From contig OX419755.1 of assembly GCA_948567375.1 (NCBI GenBank), positions 65,042,944 to 65,106,943 on the forward strand: a stretch of 64,000 nt of DNA. The letters are read 5' to 3'. Positions 27,816 through 39,130 of the stretch are shown here, one piece after another. Position 1 is the first letter of the stretch, and each line of letters starts with the position of its first letter. A program made the position numbers and the translations under genes. The notes under the pieces are model-generated. The model ran no database searches. It had not been told where the DNA came from and worked only from the letters and a program-made list of their open reading frames with translations. This DNA comes from Lunularia cruciata. Lineage: Eukaryota > Streptophyta > Marchantiopsida > Lunulariales > Lunulariaceae.

Positions 27816-28858
27816 CCGCTCTTGTGTGTCTCTCCTCCCACCTAAACTTTGGACCTTTCCGTAAGAGCCTATAGAGAGGATCTGCCACATGGGCAAAGTG
27901 CAAAATCCACACATGATAAAACACATAAGCTCCCAAAAATCTCCTTACTTCTGTTGGTGAGTTGCATGTGTCCTTTATCCACTTTTCTTGGATCAGGTTT
28001 GGGACCTAACCATCCACATAAATGCCCAACAATGAACACCTCTTCAACCACCCCAAACTTGGATTTAGCACCCAATAATGTCAAATGAACCTCCTCAAGC
28101 CGTGAAAGGATCTAATCACTATCTGAAAGATGATCAGCTACAAACCTACGGCACTCCCTCTGATCCTCTACTTCATCCTTCTCTTCCTCTATGCACCATT
28201 TTATTGGAATATCATCCATAAAAGGTATTGTCTTCTTTGAAATGAACTCCATAGGAACTTTGTTCATTCATGATGTGTGCAACAGAATTTGTTGCTCCTT
28301 ATGGAAACATGCATATCCTCATCCACCTCAATGGCATCCTCATTGTGGTAACATCTCTACTCCCTACAACAAGTTGGAATTGGTCATAACCAAAGTGCAG
28401 ATCTTCCAAGGAATATATGGCTCTACTCGCAAAAGCTTCAGCAAACTCTCCAAAAATCAGTCCTATCCCCAAGTTCTTGATTGTCACTCAATTCACCAAC
28501 TGCATATCTTGAATGAACCTCAAAGCTCCGGTCTTCTTAAACATTATAAAATAGCAACTAGAATAAGGTGCAAATGATGGCTCTAGGATCTTTGCATAAA
28601 TTTTCTCCTTCAAGAGATCCATAAGGTTTGGCACGTAAGCTCCATGTACACTCCTGATATGGTATCATCCTCATCAATCAACCCCACTCTTTTTAGCTCT
28701 TTTCTTGTTCTTGCACAACTTTCCGCTCCCATTTGTGCAAATCAGGAAGTTGTGTATACATACTAAACCCACTATGAGAAATCTCATCACTCTTGTATAT
28801 AAGGTACTTCTCCTCTAAATCAAGAGCAACTTCTATGATGTACCACTGTATTATTGCA
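27816..28858 (-). pseudogene. reverse transcriptase part of the 24028-39130 element
   Basis: Minus-strand frames contain reverse transcriptase landmarks of plant gypsy elements: IYSLEDLHFGYDQFQLVV near 28390-28440, QGATNSVAHIMNE-like sequence near 28260-28300, and FYHVWILHFAHVADPLYRLL near 27850-27930. It is a fossil with many breaks. Confidence 0.75.
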
Positions 28859-29506
28859 CTATAGTGGTACTTGGAGAAAATCCTTAAACTCCACCGTCAC
28901 TTTAAGTAGAGAACCACTCCTCAAGTAATCCTGGTTGTGCTCATGGTTTGCAAGTTTAGTGAGGAATTGCACCACTTTCTTGCCATCTTGACTTCTGATC
29001 CAATCATAGGAAGAACCATCATCAAGACCTTTGGTCTCCATCCTCACCATCGTAATGGACGGTTGTCCAAGGATCACCGAGTATGATGTAGTCTCTTGAA
29101 CAAAGAAATTTTGTTCAATAACTACATTCCCAACCTTCACCCTCACATTTGAGTAGGCACCGTAGAGCTCTCCCTTGGTCTTGTTTGCTGCCCTGATCAC
29201 CCAACCATACTTTGTATCAATTGGCCATTTTCCGCACTTGTAGAGCTCCTTGGAAATAATGTTGATTTTTGATCCATGATCGATAAGAGCAACCATGAGA
29301 TCTGTCATACTGCCAATCTTGACTAGAGTTTTAGTGGTAGCTTTGGCCCAATTTACTCTAGTATAGTGACTAGAGATCCCACCATCGTCACCTTCATCCT
29401 CTACAAATCTGACCTTACGGTTGTTGCAACATCGAGCAAGCTCTAACTCCTCTTCTTTTGTAACCGTAGTATCCAAAGCATTTGATAGAGCAACTTCTCC
29501 TATCAA
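28859..29506 (-). pseudogene. protease region of the 24028-39130 element
   Basis: A 215-codon open stretch on the minus strand contains a retropepsin-like loop (ALIDHGSKINIIS) and downstream segments typical of plant gypsy polyproteins, such as VILGQPSITMVRMETKGLDD. It joins gag on one side and reverse transcriptase on the other. It belongs to a broken element and is unlikely to be functional by itself. Confidence 0.75.
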
Positions 29507-29575
29507 TTGCAGCTTGTGCTTGATGGTGTCTATGATGACATCATGAAACTCCTTTTTAGCAACCTTGAGGATCTC

Positions 29576-30379
29576 TCAAAGAGTAAACTCTATCTTGGCA
29601 TTGAGTACTCTCTCTTCTAGTACTCCTTTCAAGTCAATAGTTGCTTCAATATTTGATTGAAGCTTGTAAGTGTGTGGTTTACCCATCTTCTTCCCCTTCC
29701 CCTTCACTGATTTTTCAGAATTAGAAGGCAAGGCATCCTCCATTACCTCTTCCCATGAAGGTACCACTCCTTGCTTTTGGAGAACCCTTGACGAAGCTTA
29801 TCTCTACTCAACTCTTCTTTTTGAGTTGATCTCTCATCGCCAATCTCTATATCTTCTCTCCTTCAATTTTTTTTGATGAGAGCTTCATTTTGATTTCTTG
29901 CCAAGTAGGCATGAACAGACATAGTATCCATTGGATTGGCCCATTGAGTGGCATTCCTGATTTTTGTAGCAGCTTGCAATTGTTTGCCTCTTGCAAGTTT
30001 CTTCTCTATTGTATGTAGAGCATTGCTTGACATGCTTCCTGCATCTACATGCATCAAAACTATTTCCTCTCCCCTTCCTACTACATCTACTCCATAGGTA
30101 GTAGCCTCAAGTGATGCAATAGCATGTAGTAACAAGAAATCCTCCAACAACTTCCACATTCCTCCCTTCTCAAAATTGGTTTTCAGAATTTCCCACGTGT
30201 CTTTCAATGCAATTTTCCCATCTTTCCAAAAAACCACTCCTTGGTGAATAGTATCAGCAAAGTCACTACACTCCTTCTTGGTGTGTTCAATTCCATCACA
30301 CCAAATGTACCTTTGTACATACCCTTGCTTTGTCATTGTTCTGGTTTTGGAACCACTTCCTTTCTCCTCCAACCTTGCT
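29576..30379 (-). pseudogene. gag C-terminal part with zinc-knuckle-like motif
   Basis: A long minus-strand open stretch includes a knuckle-like spacing (WCDGIEHTKKEC), as in gag nucleocapsid segments, followed by FWKDGKIALKDTWE. The gag begins on the far side of the inserted element (36015-36881) and this is its continuation. Part of a broken element. Confidence 0.7.
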
Positions 30380-30790
30380 TGTAATAGTATGGAGTTTAGC
30401 GACGTAGCTAGTAAGGCTAACAAAGTAGAGAATAAGCCAAATTAGCCTAGAATATTCCAAGAGCATCTAGGAAGCTTCTTGGGAAGCTTCTTGACTAGTT
30501 AAATTGCACCTCAAGTAGATAGCTTTTAGAAGCTTTTAACTAGCTTAGCTTGCACGCCAAGTAGACGGCTTCTAGAAGGAAGCTTCTTGAGAAGCTTCCT
30601 AGTTAACTTGGCTTGCATTCTAAGAAAGCGGCTCAAGGAAGCTTCTTGAGAAGCTTCTCAAGGGCCTTGTATGCAACCTATAAATACCAAAGCCAAAGCT
30701 CATGCTAGGCATTCGGAGTTTTCCTTCATTCAAATGTCCCAATGTGAGTTTCCATTCTCCTATTTCTCTCCTCGGATTTGGTCTTTTACA
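30380..30790 (+). repeat. 5' LTR of the 30380-36014 element
   Basis: It runs from TGTAATAGTATGGAG to TTTTACA, 411 bp. A TATA box (TATAAATA) lies at 30679-30686. The left half is crowded with palindromes centred on AAGCTT, for example CTTGAGAAGCTTCTCAAG. Confidence 0.93.
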
Positions 30791-30791
30791 T

Positions 30792-30803
30792 TGGTATCAG
30801 AGC
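30792..30803 (+). other. primer binding site, initiator Met tRNA type
   Basis: TGGTATCAGAGC begins one base after the 5' LTR. It is the standard complement of the plant initiator methionine tRNA 3' end used by many gypsy and copia elements. It fixes the strand and the LTR boundary. Confidence 0.93.
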
Positions 30804-31059
30804 AAGAATAGGATGGATGGAATTTATGGACCACCAAATCCACTTACACCAAAAAATTGGGATTTTTGCGTCCAAGTACTACCCAAGCATCATTTCACAC
30901 AATTCATCACCTCGCACTTTGGACAAGATTTCCTGCATATGATCATTATATTTGAGGAACCCTTGGCCCTTTTGGTTGTAACTTATGGAGAACGGTGGAT
31001 GTGCTGTTCCTATATATTAATAAATTAGATAGATTGGGAGTGGTATGATAGAGTAGCAA

Positions 31060-31980
31060 CCATGGCAGCTATACCCAATGTTATCTTTGCTATGCAACAA
31101 CAAATTGAGCACCTTACTCGATTGTTAGATGAACAAGATTGTCGACAACAAGAGCAGGTGGAGAGAGTACCAATTTGAGAAGGGGAAGACTGGATCATAT
31201 TACCTAAACCTAATGTATTTGAAGGCAAGAATCTTTTGGGTGCACTAGAGAATTTTTTGTTTGATTGTGAACGTTATTTTGAAGCTACCAATCTACAAGA
31301 TAAGCAAAAACAGATTCTTTTAGCTTCTAGCCAATTGGATAGAGTAGCAAAGCTATGGTGGAGATTCCGAATGGAGCGAGCTGAACGACAAATTGTTGCA
31401 CCAATCTTGACATGGGCAAAATTCAAGAGCGCAATAATCAGTTGGTTCCAAGCTATAAATGCCACACAAGCAGCACGGGATAAGTTGGTAGAGTTGAAAT
31501 AGATTGGCTCTGTAAGAAGTTACATCATGTAGTTCCAAAACACCATCATGCAAATTCTAGATATATTGGAAGGTGAAGCTCTAGATCGATTTGTGAGAGG
31601 CTTGAAGGCAAGAACCAAATTAGAGGGAACCATGCAAGAGCCACAACACTTTGAGGAAGCCATGCGGTTGGCCAAAAATTTTGATTCCTTGGTGGCAACA
31701 ACTTTCTCTTGACCTCAACCTCCATAGAGCCTACCAATACACTACACACAAGTGGAGGAGCCAGCACCAATGGAGATTGATGGTATTCAACAAAGACCAC
31801 TTGGCATGGCAGATAGAGAGAAAATGCGACAAAATGGTGGTTGTTTTTTATTGTCACCAATTGGGGCATTGCATTGCTGAATATCCACTCAAGAATGGAC
31901 AACCTCAACAAGTTGCCCAATTGGAGGTTGTGGAGCGGAATGATCAGGGAAATGAGGAATCCCAGTAGGAGATTTTGAGC
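31060..31980 (+). pseudogene. gag region of the 30380-36014 element
   Basis: Plus-strand stretches contain gag-type sequence (LENFLFDCERYFEATN, AKLWWRFRMERAER) and a weak zinc-knuckle-like segment near 31845-31890. This is the nucleocapsid and capsid precursor region by position and style. Fossil with several breaks. Confidence 0.75.
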
Positions 31981-32431
31981 CTTCTACTAGGAGCTTGATT
32001 AGTTCCAATAGGATTGAAGGCTCAACCTATGCAAGTTTGCTTCACTTGCAAGGTACGATATCTAATTGGAGTTGGAGGATTTTGGTTGATTTTGGAAGTT
32101 CAAAGAATTACATGTCTTTGCAAGTAGCAAAGGAATTGGGTATTCTTTATCAAGCTAGTTATTGGAAGTAGTTTGATGATGATAGATGGTAGAAAGGGTT
32201 TTGCATTCTGCACCTTGCATCCTATTACCTTCAAGATTGGGAAGGAGTATTTGGATTGTATGAGGTTTGTAGTGGCACCTCTACACTATGATATCATTCT
32301 GGGTTTACCTTGGCTTGAACATCATAAGGTTCAATTTGATTGGATCCGATGCCAAATTCAAATACAACACCAAGGTAGGAATTTCCAATTAGGTTGTCTG
32401 GCACCTTTGAGTAAGACACCTAAGAATAGTT

Positions 32432-32611
32432 AGTCTCAAGATGGGAAGTTTGTTGAGAAGGTAGCCATACAACAAACTTGGAAGGGAGATGAGTCCCAAG
32501 ATGGGAAGTTTGCCAAGAAGGCAACCATAGAGCAAGCTTGGAAGAGAGATGAGTCCCTAGAAGGGAAGTTTGTTAGTAAAGCAGCCATGGAGCAAGCTTT
32601 GGAGAAAGATA
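32432..32611 (+). repeat. three 60-bp tandem repeats between protease and reverse transcriptase
   Basis: Three units start at 32432, 32492 and 32552 with an exact 60-bp period. Each begins AGTC and contains GGGAAGTTTG. They encode 20-residue units of the type SQDGKFAKKATIEQAWKRDE in one frame. They lie in the linker between the protease and reverse transcriptase regions of the nested chromovirus. The truncated relative at 14292-16687 does not reach this part, so it cannot show whether the array is family-wide. Confidence 0.92.
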
Positions 32612-32689
32612 AGTCTGTATTCGTGGTGTGGATCAAACCGATTGTACAAGAACAATTTGTAGAGAGCCAAGAGCCTCATCAAGCAATGG

Positions 32690-33950
32690 TTGATTGAATA
32701 GTTAAGGAGTTTGCAGATGTGTTTCTGGATGATCTGCCAAAGGGATTACCCTTTGATCGAGGTATGCCCTTCAAGATTGAGTTATTGCCAGGGAGTACTT
32801 CAATGAGTAGACCAATCTATTGGCTCTCACCAAAGAAGTTGGAGGAATTGTGAACAACAATATAGAGTTGTTGGAGAAGGACTTCATACGACATAGGACC
32901 TCTCCTTGGGGAGCACCGGTACTATTTGTTCCAAAAGAAGGATAGAGTACTTCATTTCTGTATTGATTATCATGGGCTCAATAAGTAAACCATAAAGAAT
33001 GCATATCCTTTGCCTCATATCAATGACTTGCTTGATCAACTAAGTGGAGCAAGCTACTTTTCCAAGTTGGATCTTTGTAGCGGCTATTGGCAAATTCCTA
33101 TTGATAGAGAGGATGTGCAAAGACTGCCTTTTGCACAAGGTATGGGCATTTTGAGTGGAGAGTTCTACCTTTCAGACTCACTAATGCTCCAGCAGTCTTC
33201 ATGGATTAGATGCATCGAGTGTTGGATGGACTATTGGATCGGTCCGTGGTGGTGTTCTTGGATGATATCTTAATCTATAGCAAGATAGAGACAGAACACG
33301 TGAATCATGTGCAAGAAGTCCTAAGACGACTACGACAATGGAAATTTTATTGCAAGAAGTTGAAGTGTACCTTTTGGCAAAAGGAGGTTACATTCTTGGT
33401 TCATAAGATCTCATCAAAGGGGATCAAGATAGAAGAAGAGAAGATCAATGCCACTACTGATTGGCCTACCCCAAAGGATGCTACAAAAGTACGTGCATTC
33501 AATGGATTGGCTAGTTTTTACCGACAGTTCATCCACTATTATGCTTATGTGACTGCACCATTGATTGACCTCTTGGGAAAGAACTCGAGCTTCTAGTGGA
33601 CCACCAAGCATGAAGAAGCATTCCAAGAGTTAAAGCATATGGTGTCTTCAAGACCCATTCTTCAACCATATGATCCTCAACTACCTTGTGTGGTTGATTT
33701 TGATGCTTTTAACTTTGCAATTGGAGTTGTGTTGCAACAAGAATTCCCAGATGGACTACATCCCATTGCCTTTGTGTCTTGCCAACTAAATATAGCTAAA
33801 AGAAATTACTCTACTCAAGATCAGGAACAACTTGCAATGGTATATGCCACCAAGGTATGGAGGCATTATCTCTTGGTGAAACAAGTGATCATGCAAATTG
33901 ATCACAAGCTATTGTTGCAGACCCTACACTTGGAGCACATGAAGGGTTGA
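32690..33950 (+). pseudogene. reverse transcriptase and RNase H region of the 30380-36014 element
   Basis: The reverse transcriptase shows HINDLLDQLSGASYFSKLDL near 33010-33070 and the catalytic VVVFLDDILIYS segment near 33245-33280. The RNase H region follows with VVDFDAFNFAIGVVLQQE near 33690-33745. Order and motifs are those of Ty3/gypsy chromoviruses. Fossil, broken. Confidence 0.88.
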
Positions 33951-34199
33951 CATCATTGATGGGAAGAGCAACTCCAATTATTTGACATCAAACTTGAGTA
34001 CAAACCAGGTCAGTTCTATGTCATCCCGGATGCTCTATCATGACAACCTGATTTGAAGGCTCTTCCTCTCATCACAACGGCAATTACAATAGTGTCAATT
34101 GACCCTAAGGTCCATAATGAGTTTTGATCAGCTCTACAACAAGATCCCTTGTTTCAAATGGTACATGGTTGTTTGACAACATGCAGCAAGGAATACAAT

Positions 34200-35330
34200 A
34201 CCTTCTCCTTCAAGGAAGGCCTTTTATTCCATACAGATCAGATCAATGTCCAACCAAAGGTGATCTTTGACTTGTGCGTCTTCAAGAAGCCCATGATTTA
34301 CCAATAGCTGGTCACATGGGAGTGGACAAGACCTTGGGCACCCTCCAATGCCAATGGTAGTGGCCCAACATGACACAAGATGTTTGGGACTTTGTGCAGT
34401 TGTGTGAGAGTTGTCAACATAACAAGGCCAGTAACCAAAAGCCGAGTGAACTCCTTTAGCCACTTCCCATTCTAGCTACTCATTGGGAACATGTGAGCTT
34501 AGATCTCATCACCTCCTTACCCAAGACACAACAAGGTCACACAACAATTGTGGTGTTTGTGAATAAACTTAGTAGGCAAATCCATTTAGCACCAATGGTT
34601 GATACTGTGGATGCTCCAACCTTGGCGCAACTCTACTTCGATTATGTCTTCAAGCATCATGGGATGCCACGTGTACTCATCTCTAACCATGATCCTCGCT
34701 TCACCAAAAAGTTTTGGCAAATACTCTTCCAACTACTTGGCACCAAGCTTACTTTGTCCACAACCTATCATCCTCAAACTAATGGACAAATTGAACATGC
34801 AAATTGCACCTTCAAAGATATGCTTCATGCCTTTGTCAAGATTCACCATACTAATTGGGATCAATGTCTTGTAGGTGCGGAATTTGCATACAATAATTCT
34901 AAACAAGCAAGCACCAGATTCTCTCCTTTCTTTCTCAATTTCGGCCAAGATCTACTTGTCCCAGATTCTCTTCTTGCTCCTCCTCCATCTCAAGTCCCCC
35001 TTCAACCTTCGTGACCACCATCTCCAAATCTCTCCAACAAGCCAAATCTCTCCTCCTTATTGCTTAGAATTGTCAAAAACAATATGTGGACCATCATTGT
35101 CGTGATCTCACCTTTGAAGTTGGTGATAAAGTTATGTTATCCTCCATTAATCTACCCCTCCCATTTGATACCCAAGTTAGTAAACTTGCCCCTAATTGGA
35201 TTGGACCTTTTGATGTCACCCAAATTGTGTCTCATGTTGCTTATCTACTTGCTTTGCCTTCTCATGTACGCATCCATCCTGTCTTTCAATTTTCCAAGTT
35301 GAAACCCTTTGTTCATAATCCCTCTTCTTT
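34200..35330 (+). pseudogene. integrase region of the 30380-36014 element
   Basis: A core segment starts SLDLITSLPKTQQGHTTIVV near 34496, with HGMPRVLISNHDPRFT near 34660-34705 and STTYHPQTNGQIEHAN near 34755-34805, as in DDE integrases. A C-terminal module of the type FEVGDKVML with LPSHVRIHPVFQFSKLKPF follows to about 35310. Fossil, broken. Confidence 0.88.
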
Positions 35331-35389
35331 CTCCTCTCTAGTCCAACCTCCTCCTCCCCCAATCCCTATCAATGATCATGAGGAGTACG

Positions 35390-35575
35390 AAGTTGATCGT
35401 GTCCTTGCACGTCGCCACATCCAATGAGGACACCGCCAACATACTGAGTACAAGGTCCTTTGGAAAGGGTATCCCCTTCATGATGCCACATGTGAACCTC
35501 TTTCTCACCTCCAGAATGCACAAACAACCATCAAAGAGTTTGAAGCTTCAATGGCGACGAGGACGTCACCAACTA
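35390..35575 (+). pseudogene. chromodomain of the 30380-36014 element
   Basis: After the integrase comes a chromodomain-like segment with VLWKGYPLHDA and an EPLSHL helix start. Such domains define the chromovirus branch of Ty3/gypsy and are thought to guide integration to marked chromatin. Part of a broken element. Confidence 0.8.
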
Positions 35576-35576
35576 G

Positions 35577-35589
35577 CGGTGGGGGAATA
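35577..35589 (+). other. polypurine tract of the 30380-36014 element
   Basis: A purine-rich run (GGTGGGGGAAT region) lies directly before the 3' LTR at 35590, where plus-strand DNA synthesis of the element would have started. Confidence 0.75.
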
Positions 35590-36014
35590 TGTAACAGTAT
35601 GGAGTTTAGCGATGTAGCTAGTACGGCTAACAAAGTAGGGAATAAGCCAAATTAGCCTAGAATATTCCAAGAGCATCTAGGAAGCTTCTTGGGAAGCTTC
35701 CTGACTAGTTAACTTGCACCCCAAGTAAGTAGCTTCTAGAAGAAAACTTCTAGAAGCTTCTAACTAGCTTAGCTTGCACGCCAAGTAGGCGGCTTCTAGA
35801 AGGAAACTTCTTGAGAATTTTCCTAGTTAACTTGGCTTGCACTCTAAGAAAGCGGCTCAAGGAAATTTCTTGAGAAGCTTCTCAAGGGCCTTGTATGTTG
35901 CCTATAAATACCAAAGCCAAAGCTCATGCTAGGCATTTGGAGTTTTACCTCATTCAAGTGTCCCAATGTGAGTTTCCATTCTCCTATTTCTCTCCTCAGA
36001 TTTGGTCTTTTACA
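35590..36014 (+). repeat. 3' LTR of the 30380-36014 element
   Basis: It runs from TGTAACAGTATGGAG to TTTTACA, 425 bp, and aligns with 30380-30790 throughout apart from one short indel and about 25 substitutions by eye. It carries the same AAGCTT palindromes and TATAAATA box. Confidence 0.93.
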
Positions 36015-36930
36015 TCGCCAATTTGATTTGCAAATCTCTCATCCCTTTCACCAAATCATTGATGGTGGTTTTTTATAATAGAGTGGTGACAACAAGATTA
36101 GGGACCATTGGTGCTATGGAAATAGGTATCAATGGTTGCCTTGGAGCTCTTACAACCACTAATAGTATTGCTTATGATCTCACCACCACTTTTCCCCTAT
36201 GGTATTCTTGTTGGGCAAAGGTACTCACGGCTTTCAAGAAATTCTTCTAATTAGATGCCCATCCACTATATTCAAGCCCATCCTCTAGTAAGACCTCCAA
36301 CTCCCTTTGTAGCTCATTGTTTCTGATTGAAGGAACAACTCCACCTTGTCACTCTCAAACGTGAGCTTCTCCATTCAAGATAATTGTGAATATTATCTAT
36401 CAAACTCCCAAAATAGCTCAGCTACACTCAACCCCTTGGCAGCTTTGTTCACCGACTCCATGAATGACTTCTTGGTTACCCTATTTTCATCCTCCAAGCA
36501 GTACTCCTCTTTCAGATGAAGAGAAAATCTCTCCCAACTACCTCCATGAGCTCGAATGATCTCCTTTACATGTACATGGAGTTCCAAGATAACCGCAAGC
36601 TCAAATGTAGCTATCATCTCCTATTAAAGAACCTTGTTGATCTCCATCTCCTTGGAGTAATAATTTGGGTACTTTGAGATGTTCTTCCTATCAAACTGAT
36701 CTAACTTCCCAAAAACCAATTGCAAGGCTTTAGTAGCCAATGCCTCATTATGTTCCGCAACTTGGTGTTGTTGCATATACAATGCAAATGCTTGTAATGT
36801 GGGTGCCTCTCCAGAACTACTAGCACCCAAATCTCCTATACTCTTGTCTGATCTCCTATCTAGGAGGTTGTCTATTGACAACGTCCTTCCTAGCTCTCCA
36901 TCTTGGAAGTTTCATGTTGAGTTCACCAAT
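36015..36930 (-). pseudogene. gag N-terminal part of the 24028-39130 element
   Basis: Minus-strand frames from 36881 encode a gag-type start (MSIDNLLDRRSDKSIG, then ALYMQQHQVAEHNEALATKA) and continue at 36617-36393 with ILELHVHVKEIIRAHGGSW. The chromovirus at 30380-36014 splits this gag. Fossil, broken. Confidence 0.7.
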
Positions 36931-39130
36931 TGTTATGCTTTGCCTTTCTCTCTCTGGGAACACACAAGGTGCCTAGCTGTGAAGCTTATGGATCAAAGGT
37001 TGTGCATGGACTTGTCACTACTAATCTAAGCGCACCTAGTACCCAACCAATAGAACCCTGCACTCTTGTTTCTAAGATTCCTTCTACCATGTAGGGAAGT
37101 AGCATGCAACCTAACTTGTCATCATAACACACACTCTTGGTTTGTTGGTCATTAATTCCAACATTACCAAGGAGAAAAACACAACACACATGGAAGGAAG
37201 GAACCTAAGCGCAATGCCCACACACCAATCCAAGCCAACGGGGCTCACAAATAGGCATGCAAGCATAAAGAGGATTCGATCACAAGAATTTGACAATAAC
37301 TCTCTATACTTTTTGTTGGAAAAGAGCTTTAGAGCCTTCTTGCTCTATCATCAAGCTAATTTCAACATGTACTCCAAGTCTCCTCCAATTTGTTCTTCAG
37401 ATTTCAACCAACTTCTAATCCAAGTGGAACTTTTTTATCTTTTTGACAAGAAAAAATCTGCAAAACTCATATGGACATAATCTTTTGTGTGCGACTTGGA
37501 TCCAATGGAAAGCCTATGAGAATCTTTCCAAAGATATAGAATAATCTACAATCTGATCATGACAGCTCCACTAATAAGCTCTCAAACTTAGCCAATTTTT
37601 TTGTAATTTTTACCCTAATTTTGAAATCCCTAATTTAGGGTTTGCCCCTAGTTCTTGGCAACTTTTCCCCATATTTCTGAAGTAGAGGTACACTTGATCT
37701 TCAAAAACACTCCAGAAGTCTAAAATCCTCAATCACAGTCACAAAAAATAGGAGAATTGCCAATCATTCATGATTGAAGATAGAATTGCTCTACCAAGCT
37801 CACAATTATATTTTAATAACACTTATTGCATCAACTTTCACTTTCCATGGACCCAAAGCCAACCCAATTTTCTATAGTAGTAAATTGTGCCTTATCTCAC
37901 ACTTTGTAGAGTTTGATGGCCTAATCCAACCCCAATCTCTAGATATGGATCAATTCTTGAGCTGGGCTAACTTTTGAGCTCTACGGATCCATGTATACTT
38001 AATCCAAGACCCTAAATTCTCCTTTTGAGGAATTCACATGAAACTTTTGAATAAAGGTGCAAAACCTAACCACCAACAACACTAGAAATTTTCATAAGTA
38101 ACTCAAACCATAAACTGGGGAGTGATCAAAACTCCACACCTTATCATCAGCGCTTCTCCAATACCTTACATCCCAAAACTTCAATCAACCAGATTTGAGA
38201 TTGACCTAAAATTGGAATTTCTTGAATTCAACACTATAAGCAGTTTTTCTACTCTCCAATCCCATTAATAGATCATGAAAAGGTCTCACAAAGCTCTCCA
38301 AATTGCCTACTTTGTGCTCTTGGGTATGAATTCTACCCCCCTTGATTCAATCAATAATATCCGTCCTAGAATCTACTCAAATTTTCTGATTTCTATCTTC
38401 AGATTATAGCATGTCATTTCTTCTCTCCAATTGTGGTCTTCATTCCTCAAATGCCCTCCCTAAACTCCTTTCAAGGTCCAAAACTCTAGAGTTATCCACT
38501 TGGGATCCAATCTCTTACAAGTTTGTCATTTAGTCTCTTCACTTTTTGACAAATGGACCTCACAAGTCCACCTTGAAACTCATGAGCAAAATTGAGTTGC
38601 TCTCCATCTATAAGAGCACATAAATAGTTAAGCCCTAGACTTTCTCATAATTAAGCATTGGAAGGACAATAGGATCCGGGTTTCCTATCACTAATTCCAT
38701 GAATGCCTCTCTAAAATGTACCACCATCCAATCTTGTAAGATGTCACGGTGTAGAATCTGAAGCCTGATGAGAAAAGGATTTGGGAGTGGCAAATTGGGA
38801 GCACATGACATCTCCTACTCAACTTCTCTCTTTGATGCCCAATTTCCACACTCTATTACAACTCTCACTCTCAACGTCCTCCTCCCGCTCAAGACTCCTC
38901 CAGCTAAAACACACCTTGTCTCAACTCTCCACCACGTTTATACATCAGATCCCTTGACAAGGATAAGATTATAACCCACTTGGCCAATTGCATACATGTA
39001 CATAGATTGCTCATATGGGAACAACTCAACCATGGGATCCGTCATACAACCTACTCTACTAATGTGGAGATAAACTTTGCTAATTTATTTTTCCACGGCT
39101 ACGCAAACCACAACACAAAAACAATAAGGA
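36931..39130 (-). repeat. 5' LTR of the 24028-39130 element, about 2.2 kb
   Basis: On the minus strand this LTR ends CATAACA just before the leader and gag of the element. Its whole length is homologous to the solo LTR at 25542-27815, in opposite orientation. The outer edge near 39110-39130 cannot be matched exactly and may be slightly eroded. The two copies are clearly diverged. Confidence 0.75.

Larger units (their letters stand above)
30380..36014 (+). mobile_element. Ty3/gypsy chromovirus, near full length, nested
   Basis: A plus-strand element with both LTRs (30380-30790 and 35590-36014), a methionine-tRNA primer site, gag, protease, reverse transcriptase, RNase H, integrase and a C-terminal chromodomain in the usual Ty3/gypsy chromovirus order. 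The two LTRs are about 94% identical by eye with one short indel, which suggests a few million years at ordinary plant rates; this age is an inference. The 5-bp flanks TTGCT and TCGCC could be an eroded target duplication. It interrupts gag of the older minus-strand element. All parts are present, but it is broken, with roughly fifteen breaks. Confidence 0.92.
24028..39130 (-). mobile_element. large Ty3/gypsy element (third family) carrying nested insertions
   Basis: A minus-strand gypsy fossil read from high to low coordinates. It has a 5' LTR (36931-39130), gag (36881-36393 and, beyond a nested element, 30379-29576), protease region (29506-28859), reverse transcriptase (about 28858-27816), RNase H (about 25541-25350) and integrase down to about 24028. 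Two insertions interrupt it: an inverted solo LTR of its own family at 25542-27815 and a chromovirus at 30380-36014. No 3' LTR is visible at the low end. It carries many breaks and is older than both insertions. Confidence 0.75.
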
